Below are positions 47,409 to 55,627 of a DNA stretch of 64,000 nt, piece by piece (position 1 is the stretch's first letter; each line of letters opens with the position of its first letter). The DNA comes from Kaistia granuli DSM 23481 (lineage in GTDB: Bacteria > Pseudomonadota > Alphaproteobacteria > Rhizobiales > Kaistiaceae), in contig NZ_AQYH01000006.1 in NCBI RefSeq assembly GCF_000380505.1, forward strand, positions 1 through 64,000, read 5' to 3'. Under the pieces are notes generated by a model. The model was not told the origin of the DNA and did no database searches. It worked only from the letters and a program-made list of their open reading frames with translations. Made by a program: the position numbers and the translations under genes.

Positions 47409-47438
47409 ATGAAGCATCAGGCCAACGTGACGGCGTAA
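47409..47438 (+). CDS. Possible leader peptide of nine codons before the ABC-F gene
   Basis: ATG at 47409 opens a frame encoding MKHQANVTA and a TAA stop. An AGGAG lies ten bases upstream. The stop codon is the loop of a perfect 6-bp hairpin (ACGGCG-TAA-CGCCGT, 47430-47444), and a second hairpin (47458-47480, core AGGCC-AGT-GGCCT) follows before the main gene. Such leaders often control ABC-F resistance genes by ribosome stalling. This is a pattern only; no expression evidence exists. Confidence 0.35.
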   Translation: MKHQANVTA

Positions 47439-47503
47439 CGCCGTACCCGCCTGTTCCGGCGCCAGGCCAGTGGCCTCGCCATGCTCCATCTTCCGGTATT
47501 TCC

Positions 47504-49108
47504 ATGTCTCTTCGCGCCGCCATGCCGCTCGTGGCCTTGCATGACGTGTCGTTCGCGACATCAGACGGCCGCCCCCTCCTCGACCGTATCGACCTCGCCT
47601 TCGGCAGCGAGCGCACCGGCCTTGTCGGCCGCAATGGCATCGGCAAGTCGACGCTCCTCAGCATCATAGCCGGCGAGGTCCCGCCGGCGGCGGGATCCGT
47701 CGATCGCGCCGGCCGGATCGGCCTGTTGCGGCAGAGCGTGCGCGCGCCGATCGGCCAGACCGTCGCCGAAGCGCTCGGCATCGCCGCCGACCTGGCGCGG
47801 CTCGACCGTCTGGAGCGCGGTGAAGGCTCCGTCGAGGATGCCGCCGAAGCCGACTGGACGCTCGAATCGCGCCTCGGCGACGCGCTCGCGGCGATCGATC
47901 TCGAAGGGCTTGATCCAGCGCGCGACGCGGCGAGCCTCAGCGGCGGCCAGCGCACCCGCCTCGCCCTCGCCGCCCTCCTCCTCGACGAGCCCGACCTACT
48001 GCTGCTCGACGAGCCGACCAACAATCTCGACGCCGAAGGACGCGAGGCCGTTGCCCGCATCCTCGCCGGCTGGAAGAAGGGCGCGATCGTCGTCAGCCAC
48101 GACCGGGCGCTGCTCCGCGACATGGACCGCATCGTCGAGCTGTCAACGCTCGGCGCCCGGATCTATGGCGGCAATTACGACCTCTACGCCGAGCGGAAGG
48201 CAGCGGAACGCGCCAATGCGGCGCGGGAAGTCGAGCTTGCCAGGGGCGAGGCGAAGGCGACCGAGCGGCGCATCCAGGCGGCGGTAGAGCGCCAGCAGAA
48301 GCGCGACGGCCGCGGCGCCCGCAGCCGCGCCAAGGGCGACCAGCCGAAGATCCTGCTCGACGCCAAGCGCGACCGCAGCGAGCGGACCAGCGGCGCCATT
48401 GGCCAGCGCGCCGAGCGGCAGCGGCTGGCCGCCGCCGAGGCGCTCTCCAGCGCCGCGGCGGAACTCGAGCGGATCGAAACGCTGGGGATCAGCCTGCCGT
48501 CGACCGGCCTGCCGGCCGGGCGGATCGTGCTCGCCTTCGAAGCGGTCGGCTTTGCCTATCCGGGGCTGCCGGCGCTGATCGACGATTTCAGCCTGACCAT
48601 CACCGGGCCGGAGCGGGTCGCGCTGGTCGGGCCGAACGGCGCCGGCAAGTCGACCCTGCTGCGGCTCGCCAGCGGCGAGTGGCCACCGACCGCCGGAGAG
48701 GTCCAGCGCCCGGTCGCCTCGGCCATGCTCGACCAGGGCGTCGGACTGCTCGATCCTGCCTTGTCGATCCTGGAGAATTTCCGCCGCCTCAACCCGGACG
48801 CCAGCCTCAATCACGCCCACGCCATGCTGGCGCGCTTCCTCTACCGCAACCAGGCGGCGCTGAAGCCGGTCCATGCGCTATCGGGCGGCGAGATGCTGCG
48901 GGCCGGGCTCGCCTGCGTGCTCGGCGGCACGATGCCGCCCGGCCTGCTCATCCTCGACGAGCCGACCAACCATCTCGATCTCGATTCGATCGCGGCGATC
49001 GAGGCGGCGCTGCGCGACTTCGACGGAGCGCTTCTCGTTGCCAGCCACGATCCCGACTTCCTCGACGCGATCGGCATCACGCGGCGGATCGCCTTTCCGC
49101 TCGCCTGA
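47504..49108 (+). CDS. ABC-F family ATPase
   Basis: The 534-residue soluble protein has two ABC ATPase domains and no membrane segment. Domain 1 has Walker A GRNGIGKST, signature LSGGQRTRLALA and Walker B LLLLDEPTNNLD. Domain 2 has GPNGAGKST, a degenerate signature LSGGEMLRAGLA and LLILDEPTNHLD. Between them lies the basic interdomain linker (ARSRAKGDQPKILLDAKRDR), typical of ABC-F proteins acting at the ribosomal E site. The start could be 47504 or ATG 47522; neither has a good ribosome site. It may relieve stalled ribosomes or protect from an antibiotic. Confidence 0.9.
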   Translation: MSLRAAMPLVALHDVSFATSDGRPLLDRIDLAFGSERTGLVGRNGIGKSTLLSIIAGEVPPAAGSVDRAGRIGLLRQSVRAPIGQTVAEALGIAADLARLDRLERGEGSVEDAAEADWTLESRLGDALAAIDLEGLDPARDAASLSGGQRTRLALAALLLDEPDLLLLDEPTNNLDAEGREAVARILAGWKKGAIVVSHDRALLRDMDRIVELSTLGARIYGGNYDLYAERKAAERANAAREVELARGEAKATERRIQAAVERQQKRDGRGARSRAKGDQPKILLDAKRDRSERTSGAIGQRAERQRLAAAEALSSAAAELERIETLGISLPSTGLPAGRIVLAFEAVGFAYPGLPALIDDFSLTITGPERVALVGPNGAGKSTLLRLASGEWPPTAGEVQRPVASAMLDQGVGLLDPALSILENFRRLNPDASLNHAHAMLARFLYRNQAALKPVHALSGGEMLRAGLACVLGGTMPPGLLILDEPTNHLDLDSIAAIEAALRDFDGALLVASHDPDFLDAIGITRRIAFPLA

Positions 49109-49119
49109 AGCGTTGCCGC

Positions 49120-50034
49120 TCAGTCCCGGACGGGAGAGCCGAGCGCGTTGAGCGGGATCTTCAGATAGCGTCGGCCGTCGCTCTCGGGCGGCGGCAGCCG
49201 ACCGCCGGCGATGTTCACCTGCAGGGCATGCAGGATCAGCTTCGGCATCGGCAGCGTGGCGTCGCGCGCCCGGCGCAGCGCCACGAATTCGGCCTCGTTC
49301 TTCGCCTTGGCGAGGTGAATGTTTTCGGCCTTCTGTCGCGCCACCGTGCTTTCCCAGGCCGGCGGGCGGCCGTTCGGCATGTAGTCATGGCCCGTGAACA
49401 GTCTTGTCTCGTCCGGGAGAGTCAGGATGCGCTGGATCGTCGCCCACATGGCGGCCGGATCGCCGCCTGGAAAGTCGCAGCGCGCCGAGCCGAAATCCGG
49501 CATGAACAGCGTGTCGTGGATGAAGGCGGCATCACCGGCGACATAGGTGACCGAGGCGAGCGTATGGCCCGGCGAAAACAGCACGGCGACCTCCATCTCG
49601 CCGATGCGGAACCGGTCGCCATCGGCGAACAGGCGGTCCCATTGCGAGCCGTCGGCCGGGAAATGAGGCAGGTTGTAGAGCGCTTTCCAGAGCCGCTGGA
49701 CATCCGTCACCCGCGCGCCAATCGCGGTTGTGGCCCCTGTCCGCTCCTTGAGGTAATGGGCGGCCGACAAATGGTCGGCATGCGGATGGGTGTCGAGGAT
49801 CCACTCGACCCGCAGCCCCTCCGCCTCGACGAAGGAAAGCAGCGCATCTGCCGACGCGGTCGACGTTGTCGCCGATCTCTCGTCATAATCCAGAACGGGA
49901 TCGATCAACGCGCAGTGGCGGGTCGCCGGATCGGTCAGCACATACTGGATGCTGAACGTCTCGCGCTCGAAGAAGGCGTCGACCCGGGGCGACAGGATGG
50001 ACGGAGCGGAGACCGATTCGGCCGCATGCTTCAT
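49120..50034 (-). CDS. MBL-fold metallo-hydrolase, persulfide dioxygenase/Blh-like
   Basis: The 304-residue protein begins a metallo-beta-lactamase fold after MKHAAESVSAPSIL. Metal motifs are DTHPHADHLSA, SPGHTLASVTYV and ALFIHDTLFMPDFG-like and FTGHDYMPNGR. This set with LIDPVLDYD is that of the ETHE1-like persulfide dioxygenases and Blh proteins. The start 50034 is supported by GGAACC and avoids an atypical extension to 50130. No rhodanese or sulfur-regulator gene flanks it, so sulfide detoxification is a family-based guess. It is convergent with the ABC-F gene, 11 bases apart. Confidence 0.84.
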   Translation of the reverse strand: MKHAAESVSAPSILSPRVDAFFERETFSIQYVLTDPATRHCALIDPVLDYDERSATTSTASADALLSFVEAEGLRVEWILDTHPHADHLSAAHYLKERTGATTAIGARVTDVQRLWKALYNLPHFPADGSQWDRLFADGDRFRIGEMEVAVLFSPGHTLASVTYVAGDAAFIHDTLFMPDFGSARCDFPGGDPAAMWATIQRILTLPDETRLFTGHDYMPNGRPPAWESTVARQKAENIHLAKAKNEAEFVALRRARDATLPMPKLILHALQVNIAGGRLPPPESDGRRYLKIPLNALGSPVRD

Positions 50035-50222
50035 GATGGTTCCTGCTCCGGCATCCGATTCAGGCCGCCACGCGCGGCGGTGCATCTCCCGCGTGAAGGC
50101 GACGTTACGGAAACGGAAAACCGGACACAAGCTCGGCCTTTCCGCACGCCTGCGACCGTGACGGCCACAATCACGCTCTCGAAAAACTGGCGCCGACTGC
50201 GGCGTTCAACGACAATCGCCCC

Positions 50223-51314
50223 ATGATTCCGAGCCTCCCGCCTCCCCGCGCCGCCGATCTCCTGGCCTGGTACGATCGCCATGCCCGCCGCCTGCCGTGG
50301 CGGACACCGCCGGCGCAGCGCCGCGCCGGCGTGAAGCCCGATCCCTACCGGGTCTGGCTGTCCGAAATCATGCTGCAGCAAACCAATGTGACGACGGTGA
50401 AGCCCTATTTCGAGGCCTTCCTCGACCGCTGGCCGACAGTCGCCGATCTCGCCGCCGCGTCGACAGAGGACGTGATGAAGGCCTGGGCCGGGCTGGGCTA
50501 CTATTCGCGCGCCCGCAATCTGAAGGCCTGCGCCGACACGGTGGTGCGCGACCATGGCGGGCGCTTTCCGGAGAACGCCGCCGGCCTGCGCGACTTGCCC
50601 GGCATCGGCGCCTATACCTCGGCCGCCATCGCCTCGATCGCCCATGACGAACCGGCCGCCGTCGTCGACGGCAATGTCGAGCGGGTGCTGTCCAGGATCT
50701 TCGCGGTCGAGACGCCGCTTCCCGCCGCCAAGAAGGAGATCGGCGTCCTGCAGGCGGAGCTGACGCCGGCCAGGCGGGCGGGTGACTATGCGCAGGCGAT
50801 GATGGATCTCGGCGCCACGATCTGTTCGCCGAAGCGCCCGGCCTGTTCGCTCTGCCCTTGGGAGGCTTCGTGCCTCGCCCATGCGCGCGGCACCGAGGAG
50901 CTCTACCCCCGCAAGGCGGCCAAGACCGAGCGGCCGGAACGCGCCGGCGCCGCCTTCGTGGCGATCCGCGCCGATGGCGCGATCCTGCTGCGGAAACGCG
51001 CCGAGCGGGGATTGCTCGGCGGCATGACCGAGGTTCCAGGCTCCGACTGGATCGCCGGCCCGGCCCCCGCGCCGGGCTCCGCCGCCGCCCCGCTCGCGGC
51101 CGAATGGCAGCGCGTCGCCGCCCCGGTCGTGCACGTCTTCACCCATTTCCGCCTGACGCTCGACATCTGGCATGCCCGCCTGCCGGAGACGGAACCGGCC
51201 CCGGTCGGCGCCTGGTGGGCGAGCGCCGTGGAGTTGCCGCACGAAGCGCTGCCGAGCGTGATGAAGAAGGCGATCGAGGCCGCCGCGCCGGGGGCGACCC
51301 GCAAACGGAAATGA
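50223..51314 (+). CDS. mutY: A/G-specific adenine glycosylase
   Basis: This base excision enzyme removes adenine mispaired with 8-oxoguanine. The N-terminal half carries WLSEIMLQQT (catalytic Glu), the helix-hairpin-helix LPGIGAYTSAAIASIA and VVDGNVERV (catalytic Asp). The 4Fe-4S cluster loop CSPKRPACSLCPWEASC has the C-x6-C-x2-C-x5-C spacing. The C-terminal Nudix-like domain (GGMTEVPGSDW) recognises oxoG. At 363 residues it is intact. In related genomes it adjoins dciA-dsbA-smc; here several genes lie between. Confidence 0.95.
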   Translation: MIPSLPPPRAADLLAWYDRHARRLPWRTPPAQRRAGVKPDPYRVWLSEIMLQQTNVTTVKPYFEAFLDRWPTVADLAAASTEDVMKAWAGLGYYSRARNLKACADTVVRDHGGRFPENAAGLRDLPGIGAYTSAAIASIAHDEPAAVVDGNVERVLSRIFAVETPLPAAKKEIGVLQAELTPARRAGDYAQAMMDLGATICSPKRPACSLCPWEASCLAHARGTEELYPRKAAKTERPERAGAAFVAIRADGAILLRKRAERGLLGGMTEVPGSDWIAGPAPAPGSAAAPLAAEWQRVAAPVVHVFTHFRLTLDIWHARLPETEPAPVGAWWASAVELPHEALPSVMKKAIEAAAPGATRKRK

Positions 51315-51354
51315 CGGCGGGACCGCCCGCCGTCCTAGTTCGCCGCGCGCCGGA

Positions 51355-54213
51355 TTATTGCGGCGGCGGTTGCGGCGGTTGCGGCTGCAGTTTTTGCAGC
51401 TGTTCGCGCAGCCGGATCGGTGGCTTCTGCGGTGCGTCGCCCTTTTCCTGTTGTGCAGGGACGCACTGACCGCGACGCTGAACCGTGCCGTCCGGACAAT
51501 CCGGCGCCTTGCGCTGCGGCTCTGTCTGGCGCTGCGGCACCGGCTTGCGCTGGGGCTGCGCGTCGACGCAGCGGCCATTGCGCAGTCGCTGGTCCGGACC
51601 GCACTCCACCGGGGCCGGACGGACCGGCCGAGCCGGCTGCTCCGCCTTGACCGGCACGCAGCGACCGCCGCGCGAGATCGTGCCGTCCGGACAATCCCTC
51701 GTCTGCGGCCGGCGGATGTCGACGCAGCGACCATTGCGCAGCCGCTGGTCCGGCCCGCATTCGACCGGCTTCGGGCGAACCGGCTTGTCCGGCTGCTCGA
51801 CCTTGACCGGCACGCAGCGACCGCCGCGCGAGACCGTGCCGTCCGGACAATCCCTCGTCTGCGGCCGACCGGCATTGACGCACACACCATCGACGAGGCG
51901 TTGGCCGCGTCGGCATTCCGGCGTCTCGGGGCGAGGCCGGACCGGCGGCTCCCCAACCGCCACGCAGCGCCCGCCCTTGCGGACCTGCCCCTCCGGGCAA
52001 GGCGTGGCGATCGGGCGGCAGCGACCATTGTCGGCCCGCTCCTGGCCGCGCGGGCACGGCCGGGTTGGCGGCACGCAGCGGCCATTGTTGTCCCGCACCA
52101 GCGGTGGGCGGCACTCACCCTGCGGCGGCACGCAGCGGCCACTGTTGTCACGCACCAGCGGTGGGCGGCATTCGCCCTGCGGCGGCACGCAACGGCCATA
52201 GCGGTCCAGCCGCATCGGCGGACGACAGTTCTGCGGCGGGACACACCGTCCCCGGTCGTCGCGCAGCATCGGCGGACGGCAACCCTGGGGCGGCACGCAG
52301 CGGCCGTCGCGGGTCATGAACATGTCCGGCGGGCAGCGTTGCGGAATGCACTGGCCGCGAACGTAGATCTCGTCGCGCGGGCAGCCGCAATAACCGTTCG
52401 GCAGACGCACGAGATCGGATGGGCAGCGCCAGGGAATGCAGCGACCGTTGACGAAAGTCTCGTAGCGATCGCACAGCATCGGCGGCGGCAGGCACGCTCC
52501 GTTGACGCGGATCATGTCCGGCGGACAACCGACGGCGACGCAGTAGCCATTGCGAAAGCGGGTTCCCGGCGGGCAGCTCGGCGGCAGCAGGCAGGCGTCG
52601 CCGACGAGGAAGGTGCCGATGGGACAGCCGATGATGACGGGTGGAGGCGGCGGCAACGGCTCCGAGAAACGCGGTGGTGGTGGCGCGGCCGCGCGACGCG
52701 GCGGCACGCAGGGAAGCGTGGCGACGGCGCCCATGTGACCGGCGAAGGCGCTGTCGCCCGGCTGGTCATCATAGTCGACAAACCAGCTCCGGGTCGGCGG
52801 CGCGTTGGCCGGCAGCACGAGCTGGGTGTCGTTGCCCTGCAGGCCGTCGAGCGGATCGGCCTGCGGCGCGGCGCCGAGCAGAAGCTCGCCGGTCGACCAC
52901 AACGTCACCGCGCAGGCGTTCACCTGCATCCGGCCATTCGCATCATAGCCGCGCCCGAGCGCCACGCCGCCATTGCCGTTCTGGTAATCGGGCAGGATGC
53001 CGATCGCATATTCCTCCGGCACCGGCATCCAGAGCCCAGGTTCGGAATCCGGCCGCGTCTTCGGGCGGAAGCGCAGAACGCGGCTGCTGCCGCCTTCCGC
53101 GACATTGCGGAAATCATAGGCGCCGGTTGGCGGCGCTCGTTCGGCCGCATAGAGCAGGCCGCGATTGTCGAAGGCGATGGATGCGATCTCGATGCCGGGC
53201 GCGAGGGTCTCGACTGCGGTCTCGAACCGAGCATCGCCCGCGAAGGAGCCGTCCCGGTTGATGCCGACCGACCAGATTTCCGGGCCGGCGGCGACCGAAT
53301 AGAACAGGCGGCCGTTGCGGACCGCGAGCGCGAAGACCAGGCGTTCGGGATCGGCGAAGCCCCAGGTCGCCGGTTGCTCGGTATCGAAGGTCTGGCTGGC
53401 GATATCGACGCCGACAGGGGCGAACGGCACCTCCGGCAGGCCGTTGGCGGCGCGGCCATCGACGCCGTGGTCATAGTTGCCGCGATCGGTGCCATCGAGG
53501 CCAAGCCGGTGGATCCTGCCGGTGGCGCGATCGGCGACGAAGATCTGCTGACTGTCGGCGTCGAAGGCGAGACCGCCGAGCGATGCGGCGCCGTTGCCGC
53601 CCTCCTCGCCGATATTCGCGAAAAGCGCGACCTGCCCCGTCGTGCCATCGACCCGCCAGATCGAGGCGGGTCCGCCGCGCGGATCGGCGGCGCCGAACTG
53701 GTTCGGCAGGAACGTCGCGCCGGCGAGGCCGTGCAACAGCCGCTTCACCGGCCCGTTCGGCGCGTCGGCGAGGCCGATCGACAGCCCATAGGCTGAGGTC
53801 GCAGCGAGATAGAGGGAGGGCGCGGGTGCGTCGTCGAGCGCGACGCCGAACACCTGCCCGACCTGCCCGGCCGTAACGGAGAAAGACTTCGGCGCGTCGG
53901 AAATCGTCCCCTGCGGCCCGAGCCGCGACAGGTCGACGACGCGAGCCGACGGTCCGTCCGGCGGAATGACGAGATAATCGAGCGGATCGGCGCCGGCCGG
54001 TGCCGGGCCATCGGCCGTGCCGGAGAAGCCGGTCACCACCGCGTCCTCCGGGCCGACGATCGCCTGCTGGGCGCGGACATCGCCGGTGGACACCATGCCG
54101 GTCGCCGCGAACATCAGGAAGGCACCGATCCGGCGCCACGCTCCGCTTCGCGAACAACGAGATACCGGCCGAGCAACCGGTGCATGAGCCGCCAGAGCCG
54201 CGCGCATCTGCAT
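51355..54213 (-). CDS. Large exported protein: propeller-like region plus 19 Cys repeats
   Basis: The 952-residue product has a basic N terminus and a hydrophobic signal segment (FLMFAATGMVSTGDVRAQQ). Residues 50-480 contain repeated LYLAATSAYGLSIG, IFVADRATGRIHRLG, LLYAAERAP blocks suggesting an NHL/six-bladed propeller. A Pro-rich joint (APPPPRFSEPLPPPPP) leads to about 19 Cys-pair units of the form C[PRG]x8-11C[VIL]P, for example CPDGTISRGGRCVP. The tail is Gln/Pro-rich. The start at 54213 is supported by GGGAGGGACGAA. I know of no assigned function; adhesion, matrix or envelope roles are possible but unproved. It is convergent with mutY. Confidence 0.85.
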   Translation of the reverse strand: MQMRAALAAHAPVARPVSRCSRSGAWRRIGAFLMFAATGMVSTGDVRAQQAIVGPEDAVVTGFSGTADGPAPAGADPLDYLVIPPDGPSARVVDLSRLGPQGTISDAPKSFSVTAGQVGQVFGVALDDAPAPSLYLAATSAYGLSIGLADAPNGPVKRLLHGLAGATFLPNQFGAADPRGGPASIWRVDGTTGQVALFANIGEEGGNGAASLGGLAFDADSQQIFVADRATGRIHRLGLDGTDRGNYDHGVDGRAANGLPEVPFAPVGVDIASQTFDTEQPATWGFADPERLVFALAVRNGRLFYSVAAGPEIWSVGINRDGSFAGDARFETAVETLAPGIEIASIAFDNRGLLYAAERAPPTGAYDFRNVAEGGSSRVLRFRPKTRPDSEPGLWMPVPEEYAIGILPDYQNGNGGVALGRGYDANGRMQVNACAVTLWSTGELLLGAAPQADPLDGLQGNDTQLVLPANAPPTRSWFVDYDDQPGDSAFAGHMGAVATLPCVPPRRAAAPPPPRFSEPLPPPPPVIIGCPIGTFLVGDACLLPPSCPPGTRFRNGYCVAVGCPPDMIRVNGACLPPPMLCDRYETFVNGRCIPWRCPSDLVRLPNGYCGCPRDEIYVRGQCIPQRCPPDMFMTRDGRCVPPQGCRPPMLRDDRGRCVPPQNCRPPMRLDRYGRCVPPQGECRPPLVRDNSGRCVPPQGECRPPLVRDNNGRCVPPTRPCPRGQERADNGRCRPIATPCPEGQVRKGGRCVAVGEPPVRPRPETPECRRGQRLVDGVCVNAGRPQTRDCPDGTVSRGGRCVPVKVEQPDKPVRPKPVECGPDQRLRNGRCVDIRRPQTRDCPDGTISRGGRCVPVKAEQPARPVRPAPVECGPDQRLRNGRCVDAQPQRKPVPQRQTEPQRKAPDCPDGTVQRRGQCVPAQQEKGDAPQKPPIRLREQLQKLQPQPPQPPPQ
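51570..52195. repeat. Tandem coding repeats of 156 bp and 57 bp in the Cys-repeat gene
   Basis: Two nearly identical 156-bp units (52 residues each; the shared CCGGCACGCA lies at 51651 and again at 51807) plus a partial third copy are followed at about 52082-52195 by two 57-bp units (19 residues each; shared CGCACCAGCGGTGGGCGGCA at 52094 and 52151). The high base identity points to recent duplication inside the gene. Confidence 0.8.
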
Positions 54214-54454
54214 TTCGTCCCTCCCGGAACTTCTTTCCGTGGCGAGGCTGCGGCAAGGCCGAAACAGAAGAGCCGCAATCCAGGACACGAAGCGAGCTAA
54301 TCTTCTTTTGCCGAAATCTATCGCAAGGCAGATTTTCGGGCCAGCATGATCATTATGACGACATACGAAATTGTCAGTGACCGCCATCACATCGTCACGA
54401 TGATGTTGAGGCTCGGCCTATCCCACGTCGGCAGACCGCAAGGAGCATCGGGCC

Positions 54455-55096
54455 ATGAGCGAGATCCAGCACATCGTCTTCGACATCGGCAACGTGCTGT
54501 TGCGCTGGGATCCGGAGCTTCCGTTCCGGCGGCTGATACCGGACGCGGCCGAGCGGCGGCGTTTCCTCACCGAGATCTGCTCGCCAGACTGGAACCTGGA
54601 ACAGGACCGCGGCCGCAGCTGGCCGGATGCGGAAGCCGAGCGGATCGACCGCTTTCCCGAGCATGAAGCGATGATCCGCGCCTGGCGGGCGAACTGGCAC
54701 GAGATGATCCCAGGCTCGATCGAGGAGACGACGGTGATCCTCGACGAGCTGGTCTCCGCGGGTCAGGACGTCACAGCACTGACCAACTTCGCCGATGACA
54801 CCTTCGCCGAGGCGCTGGAGCGCTTTCCCTATCTGCGCCAGTTTCGAGGCGTCACGGTCTCCGGCCAGGTCGGACTGGTGAAGCCAGAACCGGAGATCTA
54901 CCGGCTGCACGCGGAGACCTTCGGCCTGACGCCGGCAGCGACGCTGTTCTTCGACGACACGGCCGTCAATGTCGAGGCCGCGCGCCAGGCCGGCTGGCAG
55001 GCGGAGCGCTTCGTCGATCCCGCGACGATGCGGGCCGACCTCGCCCGCCACGGCGTCACCGGTCACGACGCCGACAGCGTCTCGATGCGAGCCTGA
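54455..55096 (+). CDS. HAD-superfamily hydrolase (HAD-IA)
   Basis: The 213-residue protein has HAD motif I VFDIGNVLLRWD (nucleophile and acid Asp), motif II ALTNFADD, motif III VKPEPEIY (Lys) and motif IV FFDDTAVNV. The insert between motifs I and II is helical, as in subfamily IA variant 3 proteins near haloacid dehalogenase. Substrate is unknown. Related genomes often place such a gene beside mutY and ccrM, which agrees with its location. Confidence 0.88.
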   Translation: MSEIQHIVFDIGNVLLRWDPELPFRRLIPDAAERRRFLTEICSPDWNLEQDRGRSWPDAEAERIDRFPEHEAMIRAWRANWHEMIPGSIEETTVILDELVSAGQDVTALTNFADDTFAEALERFPYLRQFRGVTVSGQVGLVKPEPEIYRLHAETFGLTPAATLFFDDTAVNVEAARQAGWQAERFVDPATMRADLARHGVTGHDADSVSMRA

Positions 55097-55128
55097 ACTG
55101 CCGCTCGCGACGTTCGATACCGCCCGGC

Positions 55129-55168
55129 TTGACAGAGACCGTCATCATGTAACATTTATTGTTACATG
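55129..55168 (+). promoter_or_regulatory. Rrf2 promoter and palindromic operator covering the start codon
   Basis: A TTGACA -35 (55129-55134) precedes TAACAT (55150-55155) as a likely -10. A perfect inverted repeat, CATGTAACA-N5-TGTTACATG, occupies 55146-55168 and ends with the ATG of the Rrf2 gene. No ribosome site fits between, which suggests a leaderless or near-leaderless transcript repressed by Rrf2 bound across promoter and start codon. Confidence 0.6.
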
Positions 55169-55627
55169 AAACACGACAGCAGACTTTCGGGCGTGCTGCA
55201 CGTCCTCCTTCACATGATCGAAGCCGGCAAGCCGATCACCTCCGAGGGCCTGGCCGAGATGATGTCGACCCATCCGGTCGTCGTCAGGCGCATCATGGCC
55301 GGCCTGCGCGACGCGGGCTTCGTCCATTCCGAGAAGGGGCATGGCGGCGGCTGGACCGTCATCTGCGATCCCGCCTCGGTGACCCTCGACGACATCTACG
55401 CGGCGATCGGCTCGCCCCCCGTCTTCGCGCTCGGCCACCGGTCGGAGAATCCGGCATGCCTGGTCGAGCAGGCGGTCAACGCCTCGCTGGAGACGGCCTT
55501 CCGGGATGCCGAACAGCTGCTGCTTGAGCGTCTGCGCACGGTGACCCTCGCCGCGCTCGCCGCCGATTTCCATCAGCGCTACCTCGCCAAGCGCGGAACC
55601 AGGAAGGACATCAGCCATGCCGTATGA
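55166..55627 (+). CDS. Rrf2-family transcriptional regulator
   Basis: The 153-residue regulator has the Rrf2 winged helix: RLSGVLHVLLHMIEAGKPITSEGLAEMM, PVVVRRIMAGLRDAGFV, and the HGGGWTV wing, followed by LDDIYAAIGSPPVF. It has just two Cys (one in VICDP, one in NPACLVEQ), not the three needed for an IscR/NsrR-type cluster, so it is probably a YwnA-like sensor of thiol or electrophile stress. It overlaps the flavoprotein gene by 11 bases and likely represses the pair through the palindrome at its own start. Confidence 0.9.
   Translation: MKHDSRLSGVLHVLLHMIEAGKPITSEGLAEMMSTHPVVVRRIMAGLRDAGFVHSEKGHGGGWTVICDPASVTLDDIYAAIGSPPVFALGHRSENPACLVEQAVNASLETAFRDAEQLLLERLRTVTLAALAADFHQRYLAKRGTRKDISHAV

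Noticed and set aside
51500-52330. Regularly repeated sequence that could suggest a CRISPR array
   Set aside because: The repeats are in frame, encode Cys units, have no unique spacers of constant length and no cas genes are nearby.
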